Shown here in pieces: positions 37,138-46,255 of a DNA stretch of 64,000 nucleotides. The stretch covers positions 372,001 to 436,000 of the forward strand of contig DLJZ01000002.1 in the NCBI GenBank assembly GCA_002478865.1, written 5' to 3'. Within the stretch, counting starts at the first letter, position 1. Every line of letters starts with the position of its first letter. The translations under genes were made by a program, and so were the position numbers. The stretch comes from Hungatella sp. UBA7603. Lineage in GTDB: Bacteria > Bacillota > Clostridia > Lachnospirales > Lachnospiraceae. A model generated the notes under the pieces. It saw only the letters and a program-made list of their open reading frames with translations. It was not told the origin of the DNA and did no database searches.

Positions 37138-37840
37138 GTTTACAATCGTCATGATCGAAGATGAAAAGAATATTTGCAACTTTATAGAGAGTGCACTGGA
37201 GAGGCAGGATTACAAGGTTAATACTGCTTTTAACGGACGAGATGGACTGGCTCTTATTAATTCCCTTTGTCCGGATGTGATACTTCTAGATCTTGGTCTT
37301 CCAGATCTTGATGGCATTGACATTATAAAAAGTGTACGAAGCTGGACTACAATTCCTATCATCGTTATATCTGCAAGGACACAGGAACAGGAAAAAGTGG
37401 CAGCTCTTGACTTCGGTGCTGACGATTACATAACAAAGCCTTTTGGCACCAGTGAGCTATTAGCCAGAATTCGTACTGCTTTGCGTCATGGAAAACCTAC
37501 CGTAAAGGCAGTCGACGGCTGTATCATTCAGACACCATACCGGTGCGAAGGTTTGAATATCGACTTTGCAAAGCGTCTTGTAACACTTTCCGATCACAAG
37601 ATCCATTTGACCCAGATTGAGTATAAGTTAGTATCTTTACTAGCAGAAAACTCTGGGAAGGTTTTGACCTATGACTATATCATCAGCCATATCTGGGGAC
37701 CTTATGCGGATAATAACAATCAGATTCTTCGGGTGAACATGGCCCATATAAGACGAAAGATTGAGACCAATCCGGCAGAACCTAAATACATATTTACTGA
37801 AATCGGGGTTGGCTACCGGATGAAAGAAAGCGAAATTTAA
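37130..37840 (+). CDS. KdpE-like response regulator
   Basis: The 236-residue OmpR-family regulator has phosphoacceptor Asp54 (VILLDLGLPDLDG), Lys in DDYITKPFGTSELL, and the winged-helix part (LTQIEYKLVSLLAENSG). FGTSELLARIR is typical for KdpE. It overlaps the upstream kinase gene and should be its output partner. Its 3' end overlaps the convergent exonuclease gene by 4 bases. Confidence 0.9.
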   Translation: MSKFTIVMIEDEKNICNFIESALERQDYKVNTAFNGRDGLALINSLCPDVILLDLGLPDLDGIDIIKSVRSWTTIPIIVISARTQEQEKVAALDFGADDYITKPFGTSELLARIRTALRHGKPTVKAVDGCIIQTPYRCEGLNIDFAKRLVTLSDHKIHLTQIEYKLVSLLAENSGKVLTYDYIISHIWGPYADNNNQILRVNMAHIRRKIETNPAEPKYIFTEIGVGYRMKESEI

Positions 37841-38829
37841 GAGAGGGGCAATGCCCCCTTCTTTTTATTTAATTTCCTGACTTTTGTTTTCTCCACCCGT
37901 TTTTTTCTGGCTTCTTCTTTTTTTCCGTATATATCAAGAATATCTTCTTCTCTTACTAACTTCATGGTTTTTACTACATACACTTTACCGTCATCGCTGC
38001 GTCTCATACGGATTTTCCCTTTTACATTTCCATGTGCGGGACAGCATCCGAGAGCCGAATAATATTTTTGATTCACGGAAAACCAACGAATCTTTTTCCG
38101 AAGCATCCGGTTGCATTTACAGCAAATCAAGTCAGTTACGATTTTATCTGCTATGGCATCCTGCTTGGTATCAAAGGGTCTTGAGATGTATTTGGAATAC
38201 TCTGGGAATACAAGATAAACCTCTTCTTCCTGGCTTTCTGGAAGGCGGTAATAGTCGATAGACAAATACGCCTTTACCTTCTCAAAGTCCATATGCTGCA
38301 TGATACGCCCTGTATAATGGGCATCGTCAAGTGCACGGTGAAATGGTCTGGACTCCATAATTCCCATCTCTGTGACTGCAATATCAAGGGATTGACGATC
38401 TTTACCATCTCCATAAAGCAAGCTGTAGAGCTTTTGCACATCATAATAGAGAAATGGCTTCTGATACGGATTCATAAGTCCATGATAGGAAAGGTTCCTT
38501 TGCAGCTCAGTCAGATCCATGGAGCCCCAGGTACAAAATACAACATCCTCGCCACACCAACTAGAGAATTCCTCAAATACTGTCTTAAAGTCCATTCCCT
38601 CTTCCATCAAAAGCTTTTCATCCATATGGGTCACTTCTAGTATCTTCTCATGAAGCTCTGTATAGACCTCGGGCTTTATCAATCTTCTAAATTCCCCAAT
38701 TTCCTCACGGGATTCACTTAACTTTACCGCTCCGATTTCTATAATTTCAAAGGGGAAATGCTCTACCGTATCTTCCTTTCCCCCGGCACTCTGGTTCCAT
38801 TCCAGATCCAGCACAATATAATTCTTCAT
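37837..38829 (-). CDS. DEDDh 3'-5' exonuclease domain protein
   Basis: The 330-residue protein has the exonuclease motifs YIVLDLEWNQ (Asp and Glu of motif I), a motif II aspartate near WGSMDLTEL, and HRALDDAHYTG (motif III His and Asp). It resembles KapD-type inhibitors of sporulation and RNase T-like enzymes. A middle region has cysteines (LICCKCNRM...CCPAHG) of zinc-ribbon type. The tail is very basic, suggesting nucleic-acid binding. It forms a likely operon with the DUF3006 and metallo-hydrolase genes upstream. Confidence 0.85.
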   Translation of the reverse strand: MKNYIVLDLEWNQSAGGKEDTVEHFPFEIIEIGAVKLSESREEIGEFRRLIKPEVYTELHEKILEVTHMDEKLLMEEGMDFKTVFEEFSSWCGEDVVFCTWGSMDLTELQRNLSYHGLMNPYQKPFLYYDVQKLYSLLYGDGKDRQSLDIAVTEMGIMESRPFHRALDDAHYTGRIMQHMDFEKVKAYLSIDYYRLPESQEEEVYLVFPEYSKYISRPFDTKQDAIADKIVTDLICCKCNRMLRKKIRWFSVNQKYYSALGCCPAHGNVKGKIRMRRSDDGKVYVVKTMKLVREEDILDIYGKKEEARKKRVEKTKVRKLNKKKGALPLS

Positions 38830-38840
38830 ATTTTAATCCT

Positions 38841-39053
38841 TTATTCTATCAGTCTGTTTAGCTTCTCTTCCATGACCCGTCTTCGTTCACGACTTTCTTT
38901 TTCATCCTTATACCAGGTTCCATTCTTCTCAAACAAAATGTCTCCTTCGTCTGCCCCCTTAGGAAGTTCTGATGCCGAAAGCTTCACCATATTCCCCTCT
39001 TCGTCCTCACAAACGGCTATATTGCCCGTGATGCGGTCTATGGTATATCTCAT
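38841..39053 (-). CDS. DUF3006 small protein
   Basis: A 70-residue protein (MRYTIDRITGNIAVCEDEEG) of the DUF3006 family: a small beta-barrel-like N-terminal half and a charged helical tail. Such genes often stand next to ComEC-like metallo-hydrolase genes, as here. An ATG two codons earlier (39059) is possible but abuts the GAGGGGGG ribosome binding site. Confidence 0.8.
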   Translation of the reverse strand: MRYTIDRITGNIAVCEDEEGNMVKLSASELPKGADEGDILFEKNGTWYKDEKESRERRRVMEEKLNRLIE

Positions 39054-39081
39054 ACCCATTCCCCCCTCTACTTAAAATAAG

Positions 39082-40194
39082 TTAAGGCTTGCAGCTTTTG
39101 CAAGGCTCATATCCCATTTTTATCACTTCATCCCTGGTTCCTTCTAACGTTTCTTTGTTCTCCTTCTTTATGGAAGTTGCTAACTTACAGTCTGGAAGAT
39201 GAAACTTCTTCGTATTGGTATTTAATACATATTCTCTGGTGAGAGAACTGCTTTCCTCAGTTTTTGTCTTAGTATCATTGGCACTCCCTTTATTCTGCCC
39301 AGGAAATGTGATCTTTGATCCATCACTAACCGCTAAAATACTTCCTAGTTGGTCAGTTCGAAAAACGGTGATATTTCGTTTCTGTAAGGCTTCCATAGTT
39401 TCCTTATGAGGATGTCCGTAATCATTATCTTTTCCACAGGAAATCACCGCATATTCCGGACTCACTTGGTCAAGAAACGGTCCTGATGAGGAGGTGGAGC
39501 TGCCATGATGGGAAACCTTTAATACATCTGCCTTTAAGGAAAACCCATTTGCTAACATATCATCCTCGGCGCCTTTTTCTGCATCACCAAAGAATGCAAA
39601 ACTGGTTTTTCCATAATCAAGACGAATTCCCACAGACCAGTTATTTAAATTATCTCCATAATCCCGGTTTGGTCCAAGAATTTGAAAGGAGGAATCTCCT
39701 AATTCATAAACCTCACCTATCTTTGGTAGAGTGATCTTTAATTTCTTTTCATCAATCGTATTAAGAAGTCGTTCGTATAATTTAGTGGTATGGGCTTTTT
39801 GCGGCATTATGATCTTATCTACGTCAAATGCCTTAATGACTGCCTCTAGTCCTCCAATATGGTCCGAATGGGGATGGGTTCCAATTACATAATCCAGCTT
39901 TTTAACCCCTTGTTCCTTTAGGTAGGATACCACAGTAGGTCCCTGATCCCGTTCTCCTGCATCGATGAGCATAAAATGTCCATCTTTTTCAATCAGAGTA
40001 CTGTCTCCTTGACCCACATCAATAAAATGTACCTTTAAATCGGAGCCACTTTGCTGCCCAGAGGAAACACTTTTATCTGGTCCGGTTGAAGCCTCCATGC
40101 CAGCACATCCTGCTATCATTAAGGTGAAAATAATTACCGCAGCCAGAAGCACACGCTTATAAAAATTTCCTGTCATCTTTTCTGTCATTCCCAT
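39082..40194 (-). CDS. Lipoprotein ComEC/Rec2-like metallo-beta-lactamase-fold hydrolase
   Basis: The 370-residue protein has a lipoprotein signal (LMIAGC), then a metallo-hydrolase domain with THPHSDHIGG as metal site, FIDVGQGDSTLI at the start, and SHHGSSTSSSG, as in the C-terminal domain of ComEC. ComEC-type domains degrade one DNA strand; this one has no channel domain and would act on the outer membrane face. The end carries FHLPDC...GYEPCKSCKP, a Cys/His tail like those on secreted nucleases, probably a zinc site. I start at the ATG after GAAGGAG. Confidence 0.88.
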   Translation of the reverse strand: MGMTEKMTGNFYKRVLLAAVIIFTLMIAGCAGMEASTGPDKSVSSGQQSGSDLKVHFIDVGQGDSTLIEKDGHFMLIDAGERDQGPTVVSYLKEQGVKKLDYVIGTHPHSDHIGGLEAVIKAFDVDKIIMPQKAHTTKLYERLLNTIDEKKLKITLPKIGEVYELGDSSFQILGPNRDYGDNLNNWSVGIRLDYGKTSFAFFGDAEKGAEDDMLANGFSLKADVLKVSHHGSSTSSSGPFLDQVSPEYAVISCGKDNDYGHPHKETMEALQKRNITVFRTDQLGSILAVSDGSKITFPGQNKGSANDTKTKTEESSSLTREYVLNTNTKKFHLPDCKLATSIKKENKETLEGTRDEVIKMGYEPCKSCKP

Positions 40195-40280
40195 CTGCTC
40201 CTTCGTGCTATTATATGATAGAATCATTCATCCTACAAGTATTTTTCATAGGAACACCAGTTCCATCAAACCAAAAAGAC

Positions 40281-40301
40281 GGACTGCATAAAATGCAGTC
40301 C
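40281..40301 (-). terminator. Terminator of cell-wall-binding protein gene
   Basis: GGACTGCAT and ATGCAGTCC form a 9-bp stem with a 3-base loop, followed on the minus strand by GTCTTTTTGG. Confidence 0.8.
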
Positions 40302-40321
40302 TTATCTTTTCCTATGATATC

Positions 40322-41275
40322 TTAAGAGATTCTCGCTCCGTCTGCTCCCACCAAAAAGCCGTCTGGTGTCGTCGTATTAATTACCATGGCTCCGTCGGAT
40401 GGATTGCAGTAATATAACTTTCCATTGTAGGAAATCCAGCCCGTTGCCATATATCCCTTGTCATTGAAAAAATACCACTTACCTCCTATGCTTTCCCATC
40501 GATTGATGGGATAACCACCATCTTCATAGGAAAACCACCATCCGTTTTCATTCTTTTTCCATTCTCCCAATGTTTCTCCTGTAGAACGGTTTTTTTCCGC
40601 GGCTGCTGTGTCGATATATTTAGAGGAGGACTCTAGCCATTGTCCCTTTTGCTCTGGATTACGGTCATTGACTGGACGCACCTGATAAGAATAGCTTCCA
40701 GGACTTCTCATTTGATTGGTAAAATCAATGGTCGTCCCCTGGGTGGTTACTGTATCATGAATGCTTTTTCCATCCCGGTAGAGATTCACTTCATAACTTC
40801 CGGTTCCTTCCGCCTTTTCCCATGAGGCAAGATTGCCATTGCCCCATCCTGCACGGGTAATGGACTGGGTGTATTCTCCCACCTTAGGAAGGTCGATGGT
40901 AACGGTTAGGGTGCGGCTTAAATCTTCCCGTTTCTGCTTTACATAAGTGCCGCCAGTAATGATAATTCCTTTTTCATCGGTGGCAAAGTAATAATCTTCA
41001 TCTGCATAAAGCTTTACTTCCATCTTTGGAACATCACCTTCATACCACTGAAACCCGTCGTTGATAAATTCACTGTCACCTACGCCTACACGGCTGTTGT
41101 TTACGGTGACCTCCACCTGTTGCTGGGAAATAGAATCCCCTGGCATGATCTGGGCTGTTACCGTCATGTTTACTTCCATGATCTTTTTTCTGGAAGCTGC
41201 CATAGCAGGCATGGTACATAGGCCTGACGCCAAGACAGCAGCAAGCACTGCTGATAACAACTTTTTACCGTTCAT
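40322..41275 (-). CDS. Secreted protein with cell-wall-binding repeats
   Basis: The 317-residue protein has a signal peptide ending AMAAS, a beta-rich central region of about 200 residues without a recognised enzyme fold (one part, SPGSYSYQVRPVND, resembles a fibronectin-like strand), and C-terminal wall-binding repeats (NENGWWFSYEDGGYP, ESIGGKWYFFNDKGYMATGW, ISYNGKLYYCNPSDG). It is probably attached non-covalently to the wall. AAAGAAGAGG lies before the ATG. Confidence 0.85.
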   Translation of the reverse strand: MNGKKLLSAVLAAVLASGLCTMPAMAASRKKIMEVNMTVTAQIMPGDSISQQQVEVTVNNSRVGVGDSEFINDGFQWYEGDVPKMEVKLYADEDYYFATDEKGIIITGGTYVKQKREDLSRTLTVTIDLPKVGEYTQSITRAGWGNGNLASWEKAEGTGSYEVNLYRDGKSIHDTVTTQGTTIDFTNQMRSPGSYSYQVRPVNDRNPEQKGQWLESSSKYIDTAAAEKNRSTGETLGEWKKNENGWWFSYEDGGYPINRWESIGGKWYFFNDKGYMATGWISYNGKLYYCNPSDGAMVINTTTPDGFLVGADGARIS

Positions 41276-41693
41276 AAATATACCTCTTCTTTCTTATAAC
41301 GTAATGATCCTGCCCTTATTATAGCTCATTATCCATTATTTGGAAATGAAATGGAATAATTATGTACAAAAGCTTATCATGTTTGTGTTTTTCTCTAGGA
41401 ATCCAATTCTTAATATGCTATCATAATTTTATAAAATATTAAGAATTTGATTTTGTATTTACGTACTTTTCATCTAAGGTTACTGGAACTCTCCCAGCTC
41501 TTTATGCTAGTTTTATTAACACATTATGTAAGACAAGGAGTTTTTTAAGTTATGCACTGTTATACTAAGATAATAAACATTTATCCACAAATCATCAATA
41601 TACAATCCACATTAAAAGCTGATTTTAAGCCTGTCTCCGTTCAAAGAAATGATTCCTGTTTCGGGAAGGATACGGAAGGAGGTGCAAACATAA
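41276..41693. other. Intergenic region, nothing recognised
   Basis: 418 AT-rich bases between divergent genes. Apart from the AAGGAGGTG ribosome binding site of the right-hand gene I see no RNA gene, repeat or clear promoter. Confidence 0.5.
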
Positions 41694-42926
41694 ATGAAAA
41701 CTGATACGATTTTTTACAAAGGGGCCACTATCTCTAAAGCTGGTTTGGAGGAGGATGAAAAACAATTCCTTGAATTTGTTGTCCGCTTCATCCATAAGGC
41801 AGAGGAGGATCATTCTAAAGCTCTTTTGATTCTACCAGATTACACTGCGCTTTTAAAGCCATATTATTGGACTGGCATGGGGCACATCAGCCGTCAAGAA
41901 ACCATTGAAGCCATTGGCACGTGTACCGATCTGACCTGTTCTATTAACAAAAGCTTAAAAATATTCGATGCCTCTGGGGGGCGCAGAGAAAAGTTAAGAC
42001 TCTGTGTTATGTTCCAGCCAGAGAAAATAACACTGACAAAATTTATACAACAATGCCAGAGGCTGATAAAAGAAAACATTTCTTTCTCAGTAGGCACACC
42101 TGGATTCCCACACCGCATGGAAGTCATCCGCCAGCTAAGAAGCCGTTTATCTCCAGACATCCATATCTGGATTGAATCCATTGTAAATACAGGTTTCTCT
42201 TATTCTCAGGAAGAGGAGAATGCATTTCGTTCCATCGATCCGTATTTCTCTGTGGATCACTCCAAAAGCTATGAGCAGCTTTTTCACGAAGAATGTATTC
42301 CAGTTGATGATGCAGATACTGCGGTATTTGGACGATACCCCTTGTTTCATATTCCTAAAAAAACGAGAGCTTATTTCATTCGTGGGGATGAGATCCCCCG
42401 TTTAGAACTGGAACAAGAAGAATCTGATCTACTTATAAAGCTAAAGGATTTAAGGGAGACAACTCCTCTCTTTTTAATTACCTCATTGCCTCATAAGGAA
42501 GCCTCCAGAACGTTCCGTTTGCTATTCCCATTGATTTCCGGTGGGGTTTTTGCTGGTGGTTCTCATATTTCTTCCAATAAAAAAGGACGTCATTCACGTC
42601 GGGACGAATATCTTTATATGAACCAGGATATCCTCACCCTCTTAAAAGACAAACAGTCAGAATACGGCTGCCAGATAAGAATCCTGGAACACGAAGACAT
42701 GATATACAGACTCACTATGGAAAAACCATTCAGCCGCATCTGGAGAGAAACAGAACAAGAAGCCTTAATTGCAGAGATTCCAGATCAGACAGTTCGATTC
42801 TCTATTGAAAAAAACTGCTTCCACGTTATTTCAGCCGATGCCAATGAAGCAAATGGCATAACACTGATTCGACGCTGGTTAACCATAAATTCTGAAGATT
42901 ATGCGATTTTAGAAAGTCATTCATAA
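41694..42926 (+). CDS. Unrecognised protein resembling an STM4011-type radical SAM barrel without Fe-S cysteines
   Basis: This 410-residue cytoplasmic protein has no signal or membrane helix. Residues about 100-195 show the pattern of the second half of STM4011-like radical SAM proteins: VMFQPEKITLTKFIQQCQRL, then ISFSVGTPGFPHRMEVI, LSPDIHIWIESI and RSIDPYFSVDHS. The CxxxCxxC motif that would hold the 4Fe-4S cluster is missing, as is the C-terminal cysteine cluster. The last 200 residues (including LFPLISGGVFAGGSHIS) match nothing I know. It stands alone with a strong AAGGAGGTG. The family link comes from memory of conserved patterns and needs a profile search. Confidence 0.6.
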   Translation: MKTDTIFYKGATISKAGLEEDEKQFLEFVVRFIHKAEEDHSKALLILPDYTALLKPYYWTGMGHISRQETIEAIGTCTDLTCSINKSLKIFDASGGRREKLRLCVMFQPEKITLTKFIQQCQRLIKENISFSVGTPGFPHRMEVIRQLRSRLSPDIHIWIESIVNTGFSYSQEEENAFRSIDPYFSVDHSKSYEQLFHEECIPVDDADTAVFGRYPLFHIPKKTRAYFIRGDEIPRLELEQEESDLLIKLKDLRETTPLFLITSLPHKEASRTFRLLFPLISGGVFAGGSHISSNKKGRHSRRDEYLYMNQDILTLLKDKQSEYGCQIRILEHEDMIYRLTMEKPFSRIWRETEQEALIAEIPDQTVRFSIEKNCFHVISADANEANGITLIRRWLTINSEDYAILESHS

Positions 42927-42931
42927 CATAC

Positions 42932-42973
42932 AAAGAAAGCAAAGAAGCACCCCACAGCTTCTTTGCTTTCTTT
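42932..42973. terminator. Bidirectional terminator
   Basis: A perfect 17-bp stem (AAAGAAAGCAAAGAAGC with its complement, 8-base loop) lies between convergent genes. Confidence 0.92.
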
Positions 42974-42986
42974 CATCCATTTCTTA

Positions 42987-43805
42987 CTAACAGTTTCCTT
43001 TTGCGAAATCTGAAAGCACCTTATTAAATTCCTCCATTTGATCATAAAAAGACGCATGACCGCTGAACTCAAAAGGCAATAGAGTGGAACTTTTAATATA
43101 CTGATGTTGGATCTCACCTAATTCAAAAGGCACTACCTTATCATGAATCCCATGGATAATTAAGGTTGGAACTGTAATCTCAGACAGCTCCTGAAATAAA
43201 ACTTCTTCAATCCAGGTTTTTTCAATCGCTGCTGTTGCCCAGCCAGCCGCTTGAAGACCAATCTGGAGAAACCATTGGGAGAAGGGATAGGTAATCAGTT
43301 TAAAGAAGAAGGAGTTGCCAAAGTTACTAAGCATATTAGGCCGGTCTTCATAGGTTTCTTTAATCATATTTAAGATTGCATCCTTATCTGCCCCATATGG
43401 AAAGTCAGGGCGTTTGATTAGGCTGGGAGCTGCTGCTGCAACCAATACTAACTTGGATACACCATATTGATGATGTCTCCCCATGTACTTGACCGCAATG
43501 GAACCTCCTGTGGAGTGTCCAACTAATGTAATATCCTTAAGTCCCAGAGCATCAATAACCCCTTTCACATCGTCTGCCAGACGGGCATAATCATACCCGC
43601 AATACGGTTTATCCGAGTCACCAAATCCCCTTGTATCAATTCCTATGCATCGAAATCCCAAGCTAGGAAGAACATTAAACTGATATTCAAACAGATTATG
43701 GCTTCCAGGCCAACCGTGAAGGAAAAGAATGGTATCCTTGCAGTCCGGGTTTAAATCTTCTACGTAAATGTTCACATTATCTTGTACCGTTACATAATAT
43801 CCCAT
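42987..43805 (-). CDS. Alpha/beta hydrolase
   Basis: The 272-residue protein has the oxyanion part FLHGWPGS, the nucleophile elbow VGHSTGGS, an acid residue in LIIHGIHDKVVP and a late His in FSGHASFYDQ: a complete catalytic triad. A helical lid (about 130-200) is present. The pattern fits the haloperoxidase/epoxide-hydrolase-like group; the substrate cannot be predicted. There is no signal peptide. The ribosome binding site is weak. Confidence 0.9.
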   Translation of the reverse strand: MGYYVTVQDNVNIYVEDLNPDCKDTILFLHGWPGSHNLFEYQFNVLPSLGFRCIGIDTRGFGDSDKPYCGYDYARLADDVKGVIDALGLKDITLVGHSTGGSIAVKYMGRHHQYGVSKLVLVAAAAPSLIKRPDFPYGADKDAILNMIKETYEDRPNMLSNFGNSFFFKLITYPFSQWFLQIGLQAAGWATAAIEKTWIEEVLFQELSEITVPTLIIHGIHDKVVPFELGEIQHQYIKSSTLLPFEFSGHASFYDQMEEFNKVLSDFAKGNC

Positions 43806-43922
43806 AGTTTCTTTTCTCTACTGCTTTTGGTTTATACTATTCTCTTTTCCATGCCATGGTTCAATTATTTCCAAGAATTTTTAATTATTTTCTACAGACA
43901 ACTTGTTATTTATGATGCAAAA

Positions 43923-43950
43923 AAAGACCTTCATCTTTGTGAAGGTCTTT
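43923..43950. terminator. Bidirectional-looking terminator hairpin
   Basis: AAAGACCTTCA and TGAAGGTCTTT form an 11-bp stem with 6-base loop between two minus-strand genes; on the minus strand it ends in TTTTTTGC. Confidence 0.8.
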
Positions 43951-43963
43951 ATCGGATCGATTA

Positions 43964-45127
43964 TTATGAATATATGATTGGAGATTTGCAATAATCGCAT
44001 TCCACGATATCACCTTGTGAAACCACATTCTTTCCTCCGCAGCTATTGCAAATAATTACTTTACTGGGTTTTTTCTTTGGCTCGCTTTTAGCAGGAGTAT
44101 TTTCTTTACTGACATTTTGTTTGCTCCTGTTGCTATTATCCTCATTTGACCCGTTGGTATTTATTTTAAGCATTCTATTTTCATGGTCAATGCAGGCATT
44201 CTTCAGATATCCCTCTGTTATCATGCCTTCTAATTCCCTTACTGTCTTTGCATAGGGTAAAGAATATTCTGATGCAATCCCATCAATGAAAATGACACCA
44301 TTGCTGGATAACAGATCTAAGTATCTTTCATATCTCGCGGCGTCTTTTTTTAAGTTTAACCCCTTAACAAATAAGAGTGAACCTGGCAATAGAAAGAACA
44401 ACGTACTTACAAAGATATTATAGGCAGATGGATCTGCAGTTATAACAATAAACCATAACATAAGTCCTATTGCTAACATAAAACTGGCAAGAGTTCTGGC
44501 TACTACGCTATTTTTATAGGCACCCTCTTTATCTTGATACAATTTTTTAATCAACAAAATAAAACCAACAGGGGGAACAAGCATAATTAATATTAAGACT
44601 ACTGTCCAGGAAGTGACTTTATTCCCTTTATTTTTTTCTTCAACGTTTTTATAAGCACCTACTATATTGTCATTTTCTTCTCCTATAGAAGAACCGGTAT
44701 GTATAGAATTAGTATTTTTCTTTACTGAATTTAGAATGATACGATTTGTCTCATAGTTTATAAAAGCATTTTTGAAGAATTTCCATTTTATCATTTGTTT
44801 TAAATTCTTTAAAACCACCGATTCTGGCTCACATGATAGGGTGGAAAGATGGCTAATAGAAAAGGAATCACTAATTAATAGGATCGATGCGTACAGTTTA
44901 AAACGTTCCGCAATTTTTTTTCGCTTCATTCCAGACATGATCATTATAATCCAGATTATGTCTAAGGCAATGAAGACGAATAGCTTCGTTCTTTCATCTT
45001 TGAGCGCTGGATTAATAATATATGCCAATGTCCCTAAACCAAATATAAATAAATTAAATATACCAATTGTTAATTGAACGACCTCCAAAACCTTACTTTT
45101 AAAGACTGCATGATTAGAACTATTCAT
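43964..45127 (-). CDS. Membrane protein with duplicated helical domain and C-terminal zinc ribbon
   Basis: The 387-residue protein has two helices at about 15-37 and 48-65, a soluble domain to 130, two more pairs of helices at about 172-255, a second soluble domain, and a C-terminal zinc ribbon (ICNSCGGKNVV...CDYCKS). The two soluble domains resemble each other: FKLYASILLISDSFSISHLS and YERYLDLLSSNGVIFIDGIA, then LKQMIKWKFFKNAFINYE and LEGMITEGYLKNACIDHE. They look like winged-helix modules. Known relatives are annotated PCI or zinc-ribbon domain proteins without function. AGGTG lies before the ATG. Confidence 0.7.
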   Translation of the reverse strand: MNSSNHAVFKSKVLEVVQLTIGIFNLFIFGLGTLAYIINPALKDERTKLFVFIALDIIWIIMIMSGMKRKKIAERFKLYASILLISDSFSISHLSTLSCEPESVVLKNLKQMIKWKFFKNAFINYETNRIILNSVKKNTNSIHTGSSIGEENDNIVGAYKNVEEKNKGNKVTSWTVVLILIMLVPPVGFILLIKKLYQDKEGAYKNSVVARTLASFMLAIGLMLWFIVITADPSAYNIFVSTLFFLLPGSLLFVKGLNLKKDAARYERYLDLLSSNGVIFIDGIASEYSLPYAKTVRELEGMITEGYLKNACIDHENRMLKINTNGSNEDNSNRSKQNVSKENTPAKSEPKKKPSKVIICNSCGGKNVVSQGDIVECDYCKSPIIYS

Positions 45128-45597
45128 GAAATTTCACCTGCCCACATTACTTTTATTAACTCAAATTATCAACCTAATCAATTTTTTCTATTATAGCATT
45201 ACAATCACATTATTTAAATTGATTTTAAATTTTTTGTATTTAATTATGTTCTAGAACCGTATCAACATAGGTAAGAATCTATGATAATAAATGTTAACAT
45301 ATATTTATACCGTAAAAAAAATATCATTGTCTCTGATTTAATACCTAATGTAATCCTTAATATAATTCGTATATAAAAATAAATCGGAAACTTTTTCCCT
45401 TTTCTCATCCCCATATTTTATAAAGAATTGTACATACTATAATTATTTTCAATCTTAGTGATAGTAAGCTATATTTGAAATAATCATATTTATAATATTT
45501 CAAGTAACAACACTTGCCCCCTATCTTTTATATTCAACATGAAAGCTGAGGAACCATACAGGAACTTAAGTCAAACATATAGAAAGGACTCTATCTT
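45128..45597. other. AT-rich intergenic region, nothing recognised
   Basis: 470 bases between divergent genes. I see long AT-rich stretches but no RNA gene, repeat, or well-spaced promoter that I can defend. Confidence 0.5.
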
Positions 45598-46134
45598 ATG
45601 AAAAAAGCAATGGTAATCTTATTAAGCACTACTCTTCTCCTATCTTTAACCGCCTGCAAAAACTTTTCTACAAAGAATGAAGCCTCCACTCTCTCCGAGG
45701 AGGGAAAACCAGCCCTCAGTAATAATGTAGCTTTGCCTAACCCCTTTATTGATTGTGCTACCATTGAAGAAGCTGAGAAAATCGTAGGTTTTAAAATCTC
45801 CACCCCCCATATTCTTCCAGAGGGTTATACGCAAGCTAGCATTCAGGCGATCGAAAATGGAATTGTACAAATTATCTACACGAATGGAGAAAATGAAATC
45901 ATTTACCGCCAAGGAAAGGGAAACGCAGATATAAGCGGTGATTTCAATGAGTATACAGAAAAAAATATAGAAGAATTAAACCACATACAAGTTATTCTGG
46001 AAGGTGATTCTGGTAATGTGAAAAAAGCCACATGGCAAGACGACAAATTTACTTTTTCAATCACGGTTAACAATGGGAATGGAGGTTTTAATGAAGAAGT
46101 AATTAACGATATGATAGAAAGTGTGAACCCTTAG
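45598..46134 (+). CDS. Lipoprotein with DUF4367-like domain
   Basis: The 178-residue protein has a lipobox (LLLSLTAC) and then a domain with LPEGYTQASIQAIENGIVQI and NEIIYRQGKGNADISGDFNEY, which matches DUF4367, a domain found at the outer end of anti-sigma-like proteins and in stand-alone lipoproteins. Function is unknown. GAAAGGA lies before the ATG. It is a single gene. Confidence 0.8.
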   Translation: MKKAMVILLSTTLLLSLTACKNFSTKNEASTLSEEGKPALSNNVALPNPFIDCATIEEAEKIVGFKISTPHILPEGYTQASIQAIENGIVQIIYTNGENEIIYRQGKGNADISGDFNEYTEKNIEELNHIQVILEGDSGNVKKATWQDDKFTFSITVNNGNGGFNEEVINDMIESVNP

Positions 46135-46208
46135 AATGGGAAACATTAAAACATGGTTTCATAACCTCTTTTTCATCTTACTTTCAATACAACAAAGGAT
46201 CTATGAAA

Positions 46209-46250
46209 AGAAAAGCCGAAAACCAGCAAATTCAGGTTTTCGGCTTTTCT
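46209..46250. terminator. Terminator shared by lipoprotein gene and tRNA-Arg
   Basis: A perfect 16-bp stem (AGAAAAGCCGAAAACC with its complement, 10-base loop) begins 6 bases after the tRNA 3' end on the minus strand and can also stop plus-strand transcription. Confidence 0.9.
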
Positions 46251-46255
46251 AATTA

